A stretch of DNA of 64,000 nt from Tissierella praeacuta DSM 18095 (GTDB taxonomy: Bacteria; Bacillota; Clostridia; Tissierellales; Tissierellaceae): assembly GCF_900128955.1 (NCBI RefSeq), contig NZ_FQTY01000003.1:207373-271372 (forward strand), written 5' to 3'. A program made the translations under genes and the position numbers. The notes beneath the pieces are model-generated. The model searched no databases, was not told the origin of the DNA, and saw nothing but the letters and a program-made list of their open reading frames with translations. Below are positions 1 through 8,770 of the stretch, one piece after another (position 1 is the stretch's first letter; each line of letters begins with the position of its first letter).

Positions 1-1
1 G

Positions 2-358
2 ATTGCTAAAAAGATTGCAAGAGGTGAAAAACTTACGGAAGAAGAAAAAGCTAAAATCATGGAAATTGATCCTGAAAAATTAAGAAAAGCTGAAATGGCA
101 AATCGAAGACGTGAGGAAATCGAAAGCAGACTAAAAAATGCAAAGTCAGAAAAAGAGGCTAGGGATATTATATTAGAGGCAAAGATGGAGGCAAGGATAA
201 TTTCTGATAAAGGTGATATTAAATACGGAGAATATCTAATAGAAGCAGTAAATAAAGCTGAACAAAACTATAATAATAAGGATATCAAAGAAAGTAAAGA
301 TATCATTAAAGATGTATTAGATAAAGATAAAGGCAAGTTTTTTGATATTAAATTATAG
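2..358 (+). CDS. Lys/Glu-rich protein of unknown function, 5' end outside the window
   Basis: The reading frame is open from base 2 to the stop at 356-358, so the first in-frame ATG at 59 is probably internal and the gene starts to the left of the window. The visible part is about 118 residues, very hydrophilic and rich in Lys, Glu, Asp and Ile. It has the look of a continuous alpha-helical or coiled-coil protein and shows no membrane segment or catalytic motif. I do not recognise the family. A strong hairpin follows the stop and separates it from the convergent nnrE. Confidence 0.55.
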   Translation: MAKKIARGEKLTEEEKAKIMEIDPEKLRKAEMANRRREEIESRLKNAKSEKEARDIILEAKMEARIISDKGDIKYGEYLIEAVNKAEQNYNNKDIKESKDIIKDVLDKDKGKFFDIKL

Positions 359-361
359 GTC

Positions 362-424
362 AAATCAAAGCCATTAAAACCTTAATGTATTAAATAATGA
401 GATTTTAATGGCTTTGATTTTTCT
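362..424. terminator. Bidirectional intrinsic terminator between convergent genes
   Basis: Bases 362-379 pair perfectly with 403-420 (18 bp, core AAAGCCATTAAAA). T-rich sequence follows on the plus strand and A-rich sequence precedes it, so it can stop transcription from both the left-edge gene and nnrE. Confidence 0.85.
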
Positions 425-447
425 ATATATTAAAAAGGATATTGTAA

Positions 448-1119
448 TTATTGTTCTCTTTTCAATATGGATATAGTAGCCTTTTCAGGAATCCCAATAG
501 GTTCCACTATTATTTCACCAGCATAATCTTTTCCTTTTAATAATCCTTTCTTCATTAAATGAAAGGTAACAGTCTTATTTGCTTTAACAGATATGCCAAG
601 AACATTTCCATTATCTCCATCTAATCCAGAAGGAATATCTACTGAAAGAATGTTGCTGGAATAATTGTTAATAAAAGAAATTACTTCTTTAAATATTCCA
701 CTTACTTCTCTGGTAAGTCCAATTCCAAATATGGAATCTATAGTTAAGTCGTTTTTTAATAAAGATTTCTTGAGAGTTTCAAGTTCCATTTCACTATTAT
801 TAATATTAATAAATTTTATTTCCATATTTTTAAGTATATTTAAATTAATATTAAAATCTTTAGTTCCTTTATCCAAATTACCAATAATAAATATATCTAC
901 TTTCTTTTCATTTAATATAAGATGACGAGCTATGGCTAAACCATCTCCACCATTATTACCAACTCCACATATTACAGTGAAATTTGTTGTTTTATCTAAA
1001 TCTATATTATTGACTACCTTTATTGCAGCATTTTCCATAAGAACTATACTGGGAATACAAATATTTTCTATGGCATAGGAGTCCATAGCCTTCATTTCAT
1101 TACAGCTAATAGTAATCAT
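448..1119 (-). CDS. nnrE: NAD(P)H-hydrate epimerase (YjeF N-terminal domain)
   Basis: Interconverts the R and S epimers of damaged NAD(P)HX so that the S-specific dehydratase can repair them; cytosolic. The family motif NNGGDG lies in GVGNNGGDGLAIARHL, followed by a conserved DSIFGIGL and VDIPSGLDGDNG. I place the start at ATG 1119 because AAAGGAGTG lies just upstream of it; an ATG 54 bases further out has no such site. The product is about 223 residues, a single domain. Many bacteria fuse this domain to the ADP-dependent dehydratase NnrD, and that second domain is absent here. The gene is divergent from sbcD and convergent with the left-edge gene. Confidence 0.88.
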   Translation of the reverse strand: MITISCNEMKAMDSYAIENICIPSIVLMENAAIKVVNNIDLDKTTNFTVICGVGNNGGDGLAIARHLILNEKKVDIFIIGNLDKGTKDFNINLNILKNMEIKFININNSEMELETLKKSLLKNDLTIDSIFGIGLTREVSGIFKEVISFINNYSSNILSVDIPSGLDGDNGNVLGISVKANKTVTFHLMKKGLLKGKDYAGEIIVEPIGIPEKATISILKREQ

Positions 1120-1297
1120 AAAAAACACTCCTTTCAAGACTATTATATATCTTAGGGAAAGTAGTATCAACAATATATAATTTAGGATATTTGGTTTTCC
1201 ACTTCATTATTATAATATATAGTTATATAATAGAAATGGAAGATATTATGGTAGCTGTTAATTAATATAAATTTCTTCTAAAAAATGGGGGGATATT

Positions 1298-2401
1298 ATG
1301 GAACTTAAGATTTTTCACACAGGGGACATTCACTTGGGAATGAAATTCAATAATTATGCAGATGAAATAAAAGAAAAATTATGTGAGGTCAGATTTTTGA
1401 CTTTAGAAAATATGATAATAAAATCAAATGAATTAAATGCAGACTTATTTGTTATTGCGGGAGATTTATTTAATACAATACAAGTAGCTAAAAGAGATAT
1501 ACATAGAACTGTAAAGATTTTGGACAAGTTTAATGGAGCATGTGTATTAGTCTTACCTGGAAACCATGATTATGATAATGGTATGACAGATTTATGGAGG
1601 GAGTTTACTAAAATACCAAGTGAAAAAATAGTTTTATTAAATGAAAAGAAGTATTATTTTTTAAATAATTATGATTTAGACGTAGTTATATATCCAGCTC
1701 CTTGCCATAGCAAACATTCAAGTGAGAATAGCTTAGGTTGGATTAAGGAGGAAGGATTATCACAAACAGGTAAATATCATATAGGAGTTGCCCATGGGGC
1801 ATTAGAAGGACTTTCTCCTGATATTGAGGGGAATTATTATTATATGGGGATAAATGAGTTAAGTTCTATACCCACAAACTTATGGCTGCTAGGGCATACT
1901 CATCTTATGTATCCATTTAAAGATAAAATATTGGATAATAAAATATTTAATGCAGGTACACCGGAGCCAGATGGATTGGATTATAAGGATAAGGGTAATG
2001 CTTGGTTTATAAATATAAATGATGGAAAAATAGTTGGTGAGAAAATACCTACAGGAGAATATAGATTTTTCGATCAAGAATTTGAAGTAAATTCTGATGA
2101 AGATTTAGACTCTATAGAATTATGGGCTTTAAAGGATGAACCGAATAAGAAAATCATTCGTCTATGTCTTAAAGGCAGTATATCCAATGAAGCCTATGAA
2201 AATTTAAATGATTTTTACAGAAATTTAGAATCTAAAATATTTCACTTAATAGTTGACGATTCCCATTTAAGGGTTAGGATAAATAAAACTACTATAGAAA
2301 GAGAATTTACAAAGGGCTCTTTTCCCTATGAATTTTTAAATGGTTTGACTTATGATGATGAAGCATTGCAGATTGCATATGATTTATTGAGGAGGAGGTA
2401 A
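1298..2401 (+). CDS. sbcD: SbcD/YhaO-like DNA repair exonuclease, metallophosphoesterase subunit
   Basis: Predicted Mn-dependent nuclease subunit of an SbcCD/Mre11-Rad50-like complex in the cytosol. Calcineurin-like motifs in order: D10-x-H12 (GDIHLG), GDLF at D56, GNHD at 88-91, H166 in AHGALEG, and GHTH at 199-202. These make a complete two-metal site. The length of 367 residues is normal. The C-terminal quarter is a small capping region without recognised motifs. It is translated with the next gene: its stop is one base from the ATG of the ATPase, whose GAGGAGG site lies inside this gene's end. The pairing resembles Bacillus yhaO-yhaN as much as classic sbcD-sbcC. Confidence 0.85.
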   Translation: MELKIFHTGDIHLGMKFNNYADEIKEKLCEVRFLTLENMIIKSNELNADLFVIAGDLFNTIQVAKRDIHRTVKILDKFNGACVLVLPGNHDYDNGMTDLWREFTKIPSEKIVLLNEKKYYFLNNYDLDVVIYPAPCHSKHSSENSLGWIKEEGLSQTGKYHIGVAHGALEGLSPDIEGNYYYMGINELSSIPTNLWLLGHTHLMYPFKDKILDNKIFNAGTPEPDGLDYKDKGNAWFININDGKIVGEKIPTGEYRFFDQEFEVNSDEDLDSIELWALKDEPNKKIIRLCLKGSISNEAYENLNDFYRNLESKIFHLIVDDSHLRVRINKTTIEREFTKGSFPYEFLNGLTYDDEALQIAYDLLRRR

Positions 2402-2402
2402 A

Positions 2403-4817
2403 ATGTATATTAAATCCTACGAGAGTACGAGATTTGCTGGGTTAAAGGATATTAGTCTGGGGTTTGATAGGGGAGTTAATGTAATATTAGGGCCAAACGA
2501 ATCAGGAAAGAGTACTATTATTGAAGGGATTCATTCTACTTTATTTAAGGATATAAAACTTAAAAGAAATAATAATCTAGATAAAGAGTTTTTATTTAAG
2601 TTTATGCCACAGCCAAATGGTGATTTTATCAATGGCAAAGTTGTTATAGAATATGACAATGGAGAATATGAAATCTATAAAGAATGGGGAAATACTGAAA
2701 ATATACATTTATTAACTCCAAATGGAACTATTATAAAAAATGAAAATGACATTAAAGAAGAATTGTCTAAAATCTTAACCCATGGAGAAAGCACATATAG
2801 CAATATTGTATTTGCGAAGCAAAGAGATTTGAAGAGGGCTTTGTTTAATATAATTAATAATAGGGAAATAACTAATGAGATTAATGATTTATTAAGAAGA
2901 ACTATGATGGAATTAGACGGTATATCCATTGATACTATACAGAAGAATATAGAAGATGAAATAGATAGTTTATATAAGAGATGGAATAGAGAGAAAAACT
3001 ATCCAGAAAATAATAGAGGAGTTAATAACCCATATAAAACTGGATTAGGAAAAATATTAGAAAGTTATTACAATAAAGAGAATTTAAAATTGCTTATGGA
3101 AAGAGCAGATGAATCAGAAAAAGAGTTTGAAGATATATGTAATAAAATTAAGGAATTAGAGAATAAGATAAAATTACTATCTGAAAAAAAGCTTGGATTA
3201 GAAAAGATTGAAGATGATGTAAATAATAGGATGATTTTAGATGCGGAAATATCTTCTATCAATAAAGATTTAGAAGATTTCTCGGAAGCCAATAGAGAAT
3301 GGCCTAAAACTGAGCAATTATTAGAACAACTGGATGAAAAAATTCTTGTGTTAAAGGAAAAAAGAAAAAAATTAAATAAAGAGAAGGATGATTTAGAGAA
3401 ATCAAAGAAGAGGGAAGTCCTAGAAAGGAAACTAAAAAATATAGAAGAAATTCAAGAGAAGATAAATTACATTATAAATGAATTATCTACAATACCCATA
3501 ATAAGCAGTGATGATATAGACAAATTATCTAAGATTCAGACTGAGTTATTAACATTAGATACCACTATGAAGGCTGGTAAAATGATAGGAATATTAAAAA
3601 AATCATCGGATAAGCCCTTATATATATCAAGAGATTTTAGGGAGCGAGAAGTACTTGATTTAGGTAATCCATTTGAAGCCAATGGTGTAATAAATATAAG
3701 TTATGATAATGAACTTGAAATGGAAATTAAAACAGGAGATTTAGATTTTCAAGAATTGAATGATAAATATAAATCATCTAAGAAAGAATATAATCAATTA
3801 TTACACATTCTCAAGATTGATACTATAGAAACTGGTAAACTTAATCTCCAAAAAATTAAAAGACTAGAGAATGAAAAGATATCTTTAAACAAACAATTGG
3901 AATTCATATTAGATAAGGATACTAAGGAAGAATTAGAGGAAGAATTGAAAGAATTAGAGAATATTAAAGTCTTTAGAGATTTAGATGAAATCCATAAAGA
4001 ATTAACTGAAATCAATGAGGAAGAATTAGATATTTTAGCAAATAAAAAAAACAAAACAGATCTAATAGTTCAGTGGAAGGAGAAATATACTGACCATGAT
4101 AATTTATTTGATTTAGTTATAGATAAAAAAACTATACTTAAAGATAAAAGGTCAAAACTAGAAAAATTAAAACCATTACCAGAAGAATTTACTACAGCAG
4201 ACGAATTTAAAATCAATTTAATTTTAATTAGAGAAGAATTAAATAGTGCTCAAGGTGATTTGGACAAGTTAAAATCCTATTATTATGAAGCTAAAAATAA
4301 TCTCTTGGATACATCTTTTGAAGAACTAAGAGAAGAATATTTACATTCTGAGTCTATATTTAAAAGGAATATTCAAAGAGGAGAAAAACTCTTAGAAATT
4401 CAAAAGGTATTTTTAAAAACAAAAGAAGAACTATCAAGCAATCCTATGGAACCATTAGCCTATGAATTTGCAAGATTGCTGGAAATTATTACAGATGGTA
4501 AATATAAAACTGGGGACATAGATGAAGAGTTTAATATAAAGCTTCAAAACTTAAATGGTGAGATTCCTGTGGAACTGTTATCAGCTGGGACTTATGATAG
4601 TGTTACATTAGCCCTAAGGTTTTCACTACTAAAGCATATTTTTAAGGGAAAGACTGGATATGTAATATTAGATGATTGTTTAGTAGATTTAGATCCTAAG
4701 AGAAAGGATCAATCTATAAAACTAATAAATGACTTTGCTAAAGAATACCAAGTTATTTTTACAACTTGTGATCCAGAAACAGCAAAGATGCTAGGTGGAA
4801 ATATTATAAAAATATAA
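2403..4817 (+). CDS. SbcC/YhaN-like coiled-coil ATPase, hookless
   Basis: Rad50-type ATPase partner of the upstream nuclease. Walker A GPNESGKST lies at residues 30-38, an ABC-like signature LLSAGTYDSVTLALR near 725, and Walker B YVILDDCLVDLD near 753-764. Two long Lys/Glu-rich coiled-coil arms (about 200-380 and 450-690) flank a short insertion (about 385-440) with beta-like sequence. There is no CxxC zinc hook at the coil tip; the only cysteines are isolated (EDIC, DDC, TTC). At 804 residues it is shorter than typical SbcC (about 1000 or more) and nearer to YhaN. It probably tethers or processes DNA ends with the upstream subunit; the absence of a hook implies another way of dimerising. Confidence 0.82.
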   Translation: MYIKSYESTRFAGLKDISLGFDRGVNVILGPNESGKSTIIEGIHSTLFKDIKLKRNNNLDKEFLFKFMPQPNGDFINGKVVIEYDNGEYEIYKEWGNTENIHLLTPNGTIIKNENDIKEELSKILTHGESTYSNIVFAKQRDLKRALFNIINNREITNEINDLLRRTMMELDGISIDTIQKNIEDEIDSLYKRWNREKNYPENNRGVNNPYKTGLGKILESYYNKENLKLLMERADESEKEFEDICNKIKELENKIKLLSEKKLGLEKIEDDVNNRMILDAEISSINKDLEDFSEANREWPKTEQLLEQLDEKILVLKEKRKKLNKEKDDLEKSKKREVLERKLKNIEEIQEKINYIINELSTIPIISSDDIDKLSKIQTELLTLDTTMKAGKMIGILKKSSDKPLYISRDFREREVLDLGNPFEANGVINISYDNELEMEIKTGDLDFQELNDKYKSSKKEYNQLLHILKIDTIETGKLNLQKIKRLENEKISLNKQLEFILDKDTKEELEEELKELENIKVFRDLDEIHKELTEINEEELDILANKKNKTDLIVQWKEKYTDHDNLFDLVIDKKTILKDKRSKLEKLKPLPEEFTTADEFKINLILIREELNSAQGDLDKLKSYYYEAKNNLLDTSFEELREEYLHSESIFKRNIQRGEKLLEIQKVFLKTKEELSSNPMEPLAYEFARLLEIITDGKYKTGDIDEEFNIKLQNLNGEIPVELLSAGTYDSVTLALRFSLLKHIFKGKTGYVILDDCLVDLDPKRKDQSIKLINDFAKEYQVIFTTCDPETAKMLGGNIIKI

Positions 4818-4832
4818 AGGAAGGTGTTATAA

Positions 4833-5609
4833 ATGGATATTATTAAAAAACATTGTATAGCCTTAATTTTTATCTTTGTATTAATATTAAATAATAATGT
4901 TTATGCCGCTGATGGGCTTTATCGTTTAATGCATAATGATCATGATGCATTAATAGTTGGAGAAATAATCAGTATAGATGAAAATGATATAAAAGTTTCT
5001 GTAGAAAAAAATATAATTAGTAATAAGAATTTAAATGATTATGCTGTTAGAAAGCAGTTAAATCTTAGTGAAGCAAGTATTATATCATCATTTAGATATA
5101 CGTTTTTCTATGATGAGAATGACAATGAAGGTAATCCTTCTGTAGGGGATTATGTACTTATGTCAGTTTTAAAATCGAGAAAAGGTTTTGAAATCGCTTG
5201 GGGAGCATATAAGGTTGATAGTTTTGATTATAAAAATTTATCAGTGGTTTTACCGAAATATGCAAGTATGAGCTGCAAAATGGAAGCTGCTGCTATCAAA
5301 ACTTTTGTTAATAGTGATGGAGAAATTAATGAATTTTTCTTTGATGGAGATAAAGAAATTGTTTATGCCGGTGAAGATAAAACTATTATTTTCGATGGAA
5401 ATATTCAAGAATCAGAAGAAATCTCTTCTGATTCTATAAATAATACGAAAAAGGAGCATTCTATAGCCATAATAGGTGGTGCTGATGGCCCTACGGCTTT
5501 ATATCTTACGGGAAATCCAATTAAAGCTTTGATTGTTCCAACTATTGTAATTTTATTAGTAGGTTTTGCTATTGGATATTTTGTTAAAGCAAAGATTTCA
5601 AAGAAATAA
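4833..5609 (+). CDS. Secreted, C-terminally membrane-anchored protein with a GADGPT motif
   Basis: I do not recognise the full protein. It has an N-terminal signal peptide (KK, then IALIFIFVLILNN, cut near VYAAD), an exported region of about 180 residues, and one C-terminal transmembrane helix (ALIVPTIVILLVGFAIGYF) followed by a Lys-rich tail. Just before the helix, residues 213-226 read [14 protein letters not shown]. This is identical to residues 160-173 of the sodium-decarboxylase beta subunit encoded at 53499-54683, where the Asp belongs to the Na+ path. The codons differ, so this is not a recent DNA copy. It starts 15 bases after the SbcC-like gene with AAGGAAGGTG as ribosome binding site and may be co-transcribed with it. 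Confidence 0.65.
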   Translation: MDIIKKHCIALIFIFVLILNNNVYAADGLYRLMHNDHDALIVGEIISIDENDIKVSVEKNIISNKNLNDYAVRKQLNLSEASIISSFRYTFFYDENDNEGNPSVGDYVLMSVLKSRKGFEIAWGAYKVDSFDYKNLSVVLPKYASMSCKMEAAAIKTFVNSDGEINEFFFDGDKEIVYAGEDKTIIFDGNIQESEEISSDSINNTKKEHSIAIIGGADGPTALYLTGNPIKALIVPTIVILLVGFAIGYFVKAKISKK

Positions 5610-5697
5610 ATATATATAAAAAACTATAAAAGGAAAGGTAGGTGAAAATCCTGTAACGCTATAATCTTATTTGTATTAGGTTTGAGTTCAGGATTAA

Positions 5698-6471
5698 ATG
5701 AAAGATTATTTATATTCTAATTATATAGTTGAAGAAAAGATATATATAGAAAATATTCCTGCCATTTTATTTAGACCAAAAGATGTAGAAGGAACTATAC
5801 CAACTATTATATTTTACCATGGCTGGGGTTCAAGTAAGGAATCTCAAAGGATTAGAGGATTAATATTTTCAACAGTAGGCTTTCAAGTATTAATACCAGA
5901 TGGAATCTATCATGGAGAGAGAGGTTCTATAGATTATGTAACTGCTAGTGGTAAATATTTTTGGGAGACAATATTAAAGAATCTGGAAGAGTCTAATTTA
6001 TTGATAGAAGAAATTATTAAGAAATATGAAGGAGATCCAGATAATATTTTTCTAACTGGACATTCTATGGGAGGGTTTACTGCTGCAGGAATATTTACAC
6101 ATAATCCTATGATGAAATCCTTAGTTGTTTTAAATGGTTCTTGTGCATGGAAAAACTCTAATGAAATATTTAAAAAATATTTAGGAATTAAAATGACTGA
6201 GGACTTAAAAGAAATTGAGGAAAAGATAGTGAAATTAGATCCTTATAACAATTTGGAATTATTTAAGAACAGACCTGTTCTTATACTTCATGGAGATAGT
6301 GATAGTGTAGTGTCCATAGATAGCCAAAGATTATTTGTACAAAAGCTTCAGCCTTTGTATAAAAACAAGGAAAATATTAAGTTAGTTGAATATCCTAACT
6401 TAAATCATTATGTAACTACAAATATGATGAAAGAAAGTATATCTTGGTTATGTGAATTGAAAAAAATTTAA
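5698..6471 (+). CDS. Alpha/beta-hydrolase (prolyl-oligopeptidase/esterase-like)
   Basis: Cytosolic serine hydrolase, 257 residues, with a complete catalytic triad by inspection: Ser123 in the nucleophile elbow GHSMGG, Asp202 in HGDSDSVV and His237 in LNHYV. The oxyanion-hole motif YHGWGSS lies at 40-46. No signal peptide. The layout matches dienelactone-hydrolase/YitV-like esterases; the substrate cannot be read from the sequence. The ATG at 5698 follows CAGGATTAA, a moderate binding site, and 88 bases separate it from the gene before. Confidence 0.8.
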   Translation: MKDYLYSNYIVEEKIYIENIPAILFRPKDVEGTIPTIIFYHGWGSSKESQRIRGLIFSTVGFQVLIPDGIYHGERGSIDYVTASGKYFWETILKNLEESNLLIEEIIKKYEGDPDNIFLTGHSMGGFTAAGIFTHNPMMKSLVVLNGSCAWKNSNEIFKKYLGIKMTEDLKEIEEKIVKLDPYNNLELFKNRPVLILHGDSDSVVSIDSQRLFVQKLQPLYKNKENIKLVEYPNLNHYVTTNMMKESISWLCELKKI

Positions 6472-6567
6472 TAAGGGTTAAACTATTTAGCTTATATAAA
6501 TATTAAATTCTTGAATAAATTCTTTAATTATTATAGTATAGTATAAAATAATCATTGAGGTGAAGAA

Positions 6568-7137
6568 ATGGAATTGCTAAAACAAAGAATAGTTAAAGAT
6601 GGAACTCTTAAAGAAGGAAATGTTATAAAAGTAGATAGTTTTTTAAACCATCAAATAGATATAGAATTGTTAAATGAAATAGGAAAAGAATTTAAAGCTA
6701 GATTTGTATCTGATAAAGTAGATAAAATTCTTACGATAGAAGCGTCAGGTATAGCTATTGCAGTTATTGCAGCTCAACATTTTAATGTCCCAGTAGTATT
6801 TGCAAAGAAAACAGAATCAAAAAATCTAGATAATGATACATATGAAAGTACAGTATACTCCTATACAAAGGACAAAACTTATACTATAAGAGTATCAAAG
6901 CGATACCTAAATGAAGGGGAAAATATATTGATAATAGATGATTTCCTTGCTAATGGAAAGGCTGCTGAAGGATTGATAGATATAATAAATAGGGCTAACT
7001 GCAATTTAGTTGGACTAGGTATTGCTATAGAAAAGGGATTTCAAAAAGGTGGTGACAGTCTAAGGAGTAGAGGAATAAAACTTGAATCTTTAGCAATTGT
7101 ACAATCTACAGAAAATGGAAAAATTATATTTAGATAA
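6568..7137 (+). CDS. xpt: Xanthine phosphoribosyltransferase
   Basis: Salvages xanthine to XMP using PRPP. The 189 residues match the Xpt family throughout, from MELLKQRI at the start to the PRPP-binding loop [17 protein letters not shown] near residues 125-141. The family-typical ASGIAIA and VFAKK stretches are also present. The start ATG is preceded by GAGGTGAAG. In many Firmicutes this gene has a purine riboswitch, but the 96-base upstream stretch is only AT-rich and shows none of the conserved purine-aptamer core. It has no xanthine permease next to it, and a strong hairpin follows. Confidence 0.93.
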   Translation: MELLKQRIVKDGTLKEGNVIKVDSFLNHQIDIELLNEIGKEFKARFVSDKVDKILTIEASGIAIAVIAAQHFNVPVVFAKKTESKNLDNDTYESTVYSYTKDKTYTIRVSKRYLNEGENILIIDDFLANGKAAEGLIDIINRANCNLVGLGIAIEKGFQKGGDSLRSRGIKLESLAIVQSTENGKIIFR

Positions 7138-7185
7138 ATAACTTCACTTTTTGGTGCCAGGCACCAAAAAGTGAAGTTATTTTAA
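7138..7185. terminator. Long perfect inverted repeat / bidirectional terminator between xpt and tyrS
   Basis: Bases 7138-7158 and 7160-7180 are perfect reverse complements (21 bp arms) with core TTTTTGGTGCC / GGCACCAAAAA and one central base. T-rich tails flank both sides. It serves convergent xpt and tyrS. It starts immediately after the xpt stop and ends just before the tyrS stop. Confidence 0.85.
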
Positions 7186-7187
7186 TT

Positions 7188-8411
7188 TTAAATTCTTACT
7201 TGATGATATACTTTTTTACCTTTTCTAATCATTATTTTTCCATCTTTGAAGTCATCTAAAGTAACTTGTTTATCTATTGACTCTACTTTTATATCGTCAA
7301 TCGTGATACCACCTTGTTCTACAAGTCTTCTTCCTTCACTATTTGATTTAGTAAGGTTTATATCCTTTAATAAGTCAAGAATTCCAATGCCCTTTTCAAA
7401 TACAGTTTTATCCATTTCAGTAAAAGGAATTGAACCTTCATCTATACCACCAGAGAATAATGCTTTAGCTGCCTGTTGGGCTTTGTTAGCTTCTTCTTCT
7501 CCATGAATTAGCTTTGTTACTTCAAAGGCTAATATTTCTTTGGCTTTATTGATTTCTGCTCCCTCTAAAGCATTTAGTTTTCTTACTTCATCCATTGGAA
7601 CAAATGTTAGTAGTCTTAAACATTTATCAACATCTGCATCATCAACATTTCTCCAGTATTGATAAAATTCATAGGGAGATGTTTTTTCAGGGTCTAACCA
7701 AAGAGCCCCCTTTGCTGTTTTACCCATCTTATCTCCTTCACTATTAGTGAGTAAGGTGCAAGTCATAGCATATACCTGTTTGCTGGATTTTCTTCTTACT
7801 AAGTCCATACCAGCAATCATATTTGACCATTGGTCATCCCCGCCTAATTGCATTTTACAATTATATTTTTCATTTAATACATAGAAATCATACCCTTGCA
7901 TTAGCATATAGTTAAATTCCAAAAAAGATAGTCCTTTTTCTAATCTTTGTTTAAAACATTCTGCAGTTAACATTCTATTTACTGAAAAATGAGAACCTAC
8001 TTCTCTTAAAAAGTCAACATAATTTAAGTCAAGTAACCAATCTGCATTATCAACTAAAATAGCTTTACCTTCACTAAAGTCGATTAATTTACTTAGTTGT
8101 TTTTTAATGCTATTTACGTTATGAGCAATATCCTCTTTAGTAAGCATTTTTCTCATATCAGTTCTACCAGAAGGGTCACCAATCATTGCAGTACCACCAC
8201 CAACTAAGGCGATTGGTCTATGGCCAGCTCTTTGCATATGAGCCATGAACATCATGGCAATAAAGTGACCTACGTGTAAACTGTCAGCAGTAGGGTCAAA
8301 CCCTATATAAAAAGTCACATTTTCTTTACCTAACAATTCCCTTATTTCTTCTTCATGGGTAGTTTGCTTGATATATCCTCTTTCCATTAAAGCATCGAAT
8401 ACATTTTGCAT
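7188..8411 (-). CDS. tyrS: Tyrosyl-tRNA synthetase
   Basis: Charges tRNA-Tyr. Class I signature [12 protein letters not shown] (HIGH motif as HVGH) near residues 40-52, tyrosine pocket QGYDFYVL and [14 protein letters not shown] loop as KMGKT near 230, and a C-terminal S4 RNA-binding domain ending in [10 protein letters not shown]. Length is normal at 407 residues. The ATG follows AGGAGGAATATT. It is controlled by the tyrosine T-box leader upstream (8502-8727), so charging stress should raise its expression. Confidence 0.96.
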   Translation of the reverse strand: MQNVFDALMERGYIKQTTHEEEIRELLGKENVTFYIGFDPTADSLHVGHFIAMMFMAHMQRAGHRPIALVGGGTAMIGDPSGRTDMRKMLTKEDIAHNVNSIKKQLSKLIDFSEGKAILVDNADWLLDLNYVDFLREVGSHFSVNRMLTAECFKQRLEKGLSFLEFNYMLMQGYDFYVLNEKYNCKMQLGGDDQWSNMIAGMDLVRRKSSKQVYAMTCTLLTNSEGDKMGKTAKGALWLDPEKTSPYEFYQYWRNVDDADVDKCLRLLTFVPMDEVRKLNALEGAEINKAKEILAFEVTKLIHGEEEANKAQQAAKALFSGGIDEGSIPFTEMDKTVFEKGIGILDLLKDINLTKSNSEGRRLVEQGGITIDDIKVESIDKQVTLDDFKDGKIMIRKGKKVYHQVRI

Positions 8412-8501
8412 AATATTCCTCCTGTTTTTTTATTGCTATATTACGTAGTTTTGCAACTCAAATTTGTTCATTAAAACCTATTGTTCCTTATGGTAGGTCA
8501 T

Positions 8502-8545
8502 AAAAAAAGGGCCTCATCTCATCTAAAGGACGAGAGGAAACCCGT
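8502..8545 (-). terminator. Conditional terminator of the tyrS T-box
   Basis: Minus strand: a GGG...CCTC arm pairs with GAGATGAGGCCC (some G-U pairs) and is followed by TTTTTTT. It overlaps the antiterminator segment, as the T-box mechanism requires. Confidence 0.85.
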
Positions 8546-8727
8546 GGTACCACCTTAATTCGCATAAAGCCTCATCCACGTAACGTGTGGGAAACGCAAT
8601 AATTAAATTGAAACTCCAGAACTGTAATTCACTAAGCTAAGGATATAGACTTCTCACCAATAGTCTATTCTCTGTGGATTTACCTTTACCTAGTTACTTT
8701 TATCCTTCATAGTTAATTATATAATTA
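8502..8727 (-). promoter_or_regulatory. T-box leader (tRNA-Tyr sensing) upstream of tyrS
   Basis: Read on the minus strand, the leader holds an AGAGA-type Stem I element, a specifier region GAATTACAGT with the tyrosine codon TAC at 8626-8624, the invariant T-box AAGGTGGTACCACG at 8556-8543, and a terminator hairpin ending in seven Ts (8508-8502). Uncharged tRNA-Tyr is expected to pair with both the specifier and the TGG bulge and stabilise the antiterminator. The specifier agrees with the downstream gene. Confidence 0.93.
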
Positions 8728-8733
8728 CATTTT

Positions 8734-8762
8734 ATAATATACTAATATAAAAATGTTGTCAA
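8734..8762 (-). promoter_or_regulatory. Housekeeping promoter of the tyrS leader
   Basis: Minus strand: perfect -35 TTGACA (8762-8757), 17-base spacer, -10 TATTAT (8739-8734). The predicted start lies just ahead of Stem I. Confidence 0.85.
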
Positions 8763-8770
8763 GAGTCCTT

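Noticed and set aside
5630..5697. GGTAGGTGAAAATCCTG upstream of the alpha/beta hydrolase looks like a piece of a cobalamin riboswitch (GGTGAAAATCC).
   Set aside because: The 88-base gap is too short for the aptamer, and no B12 box (GCCACTG) or other conserved segment is present. At most a chance match or a remnant.
6472..6567. Possible purine riboswitch ahead of xpt.
   Set aside because: The region is plain AT-rich sequence. The conserved aptamer core and paired stems are not visible.
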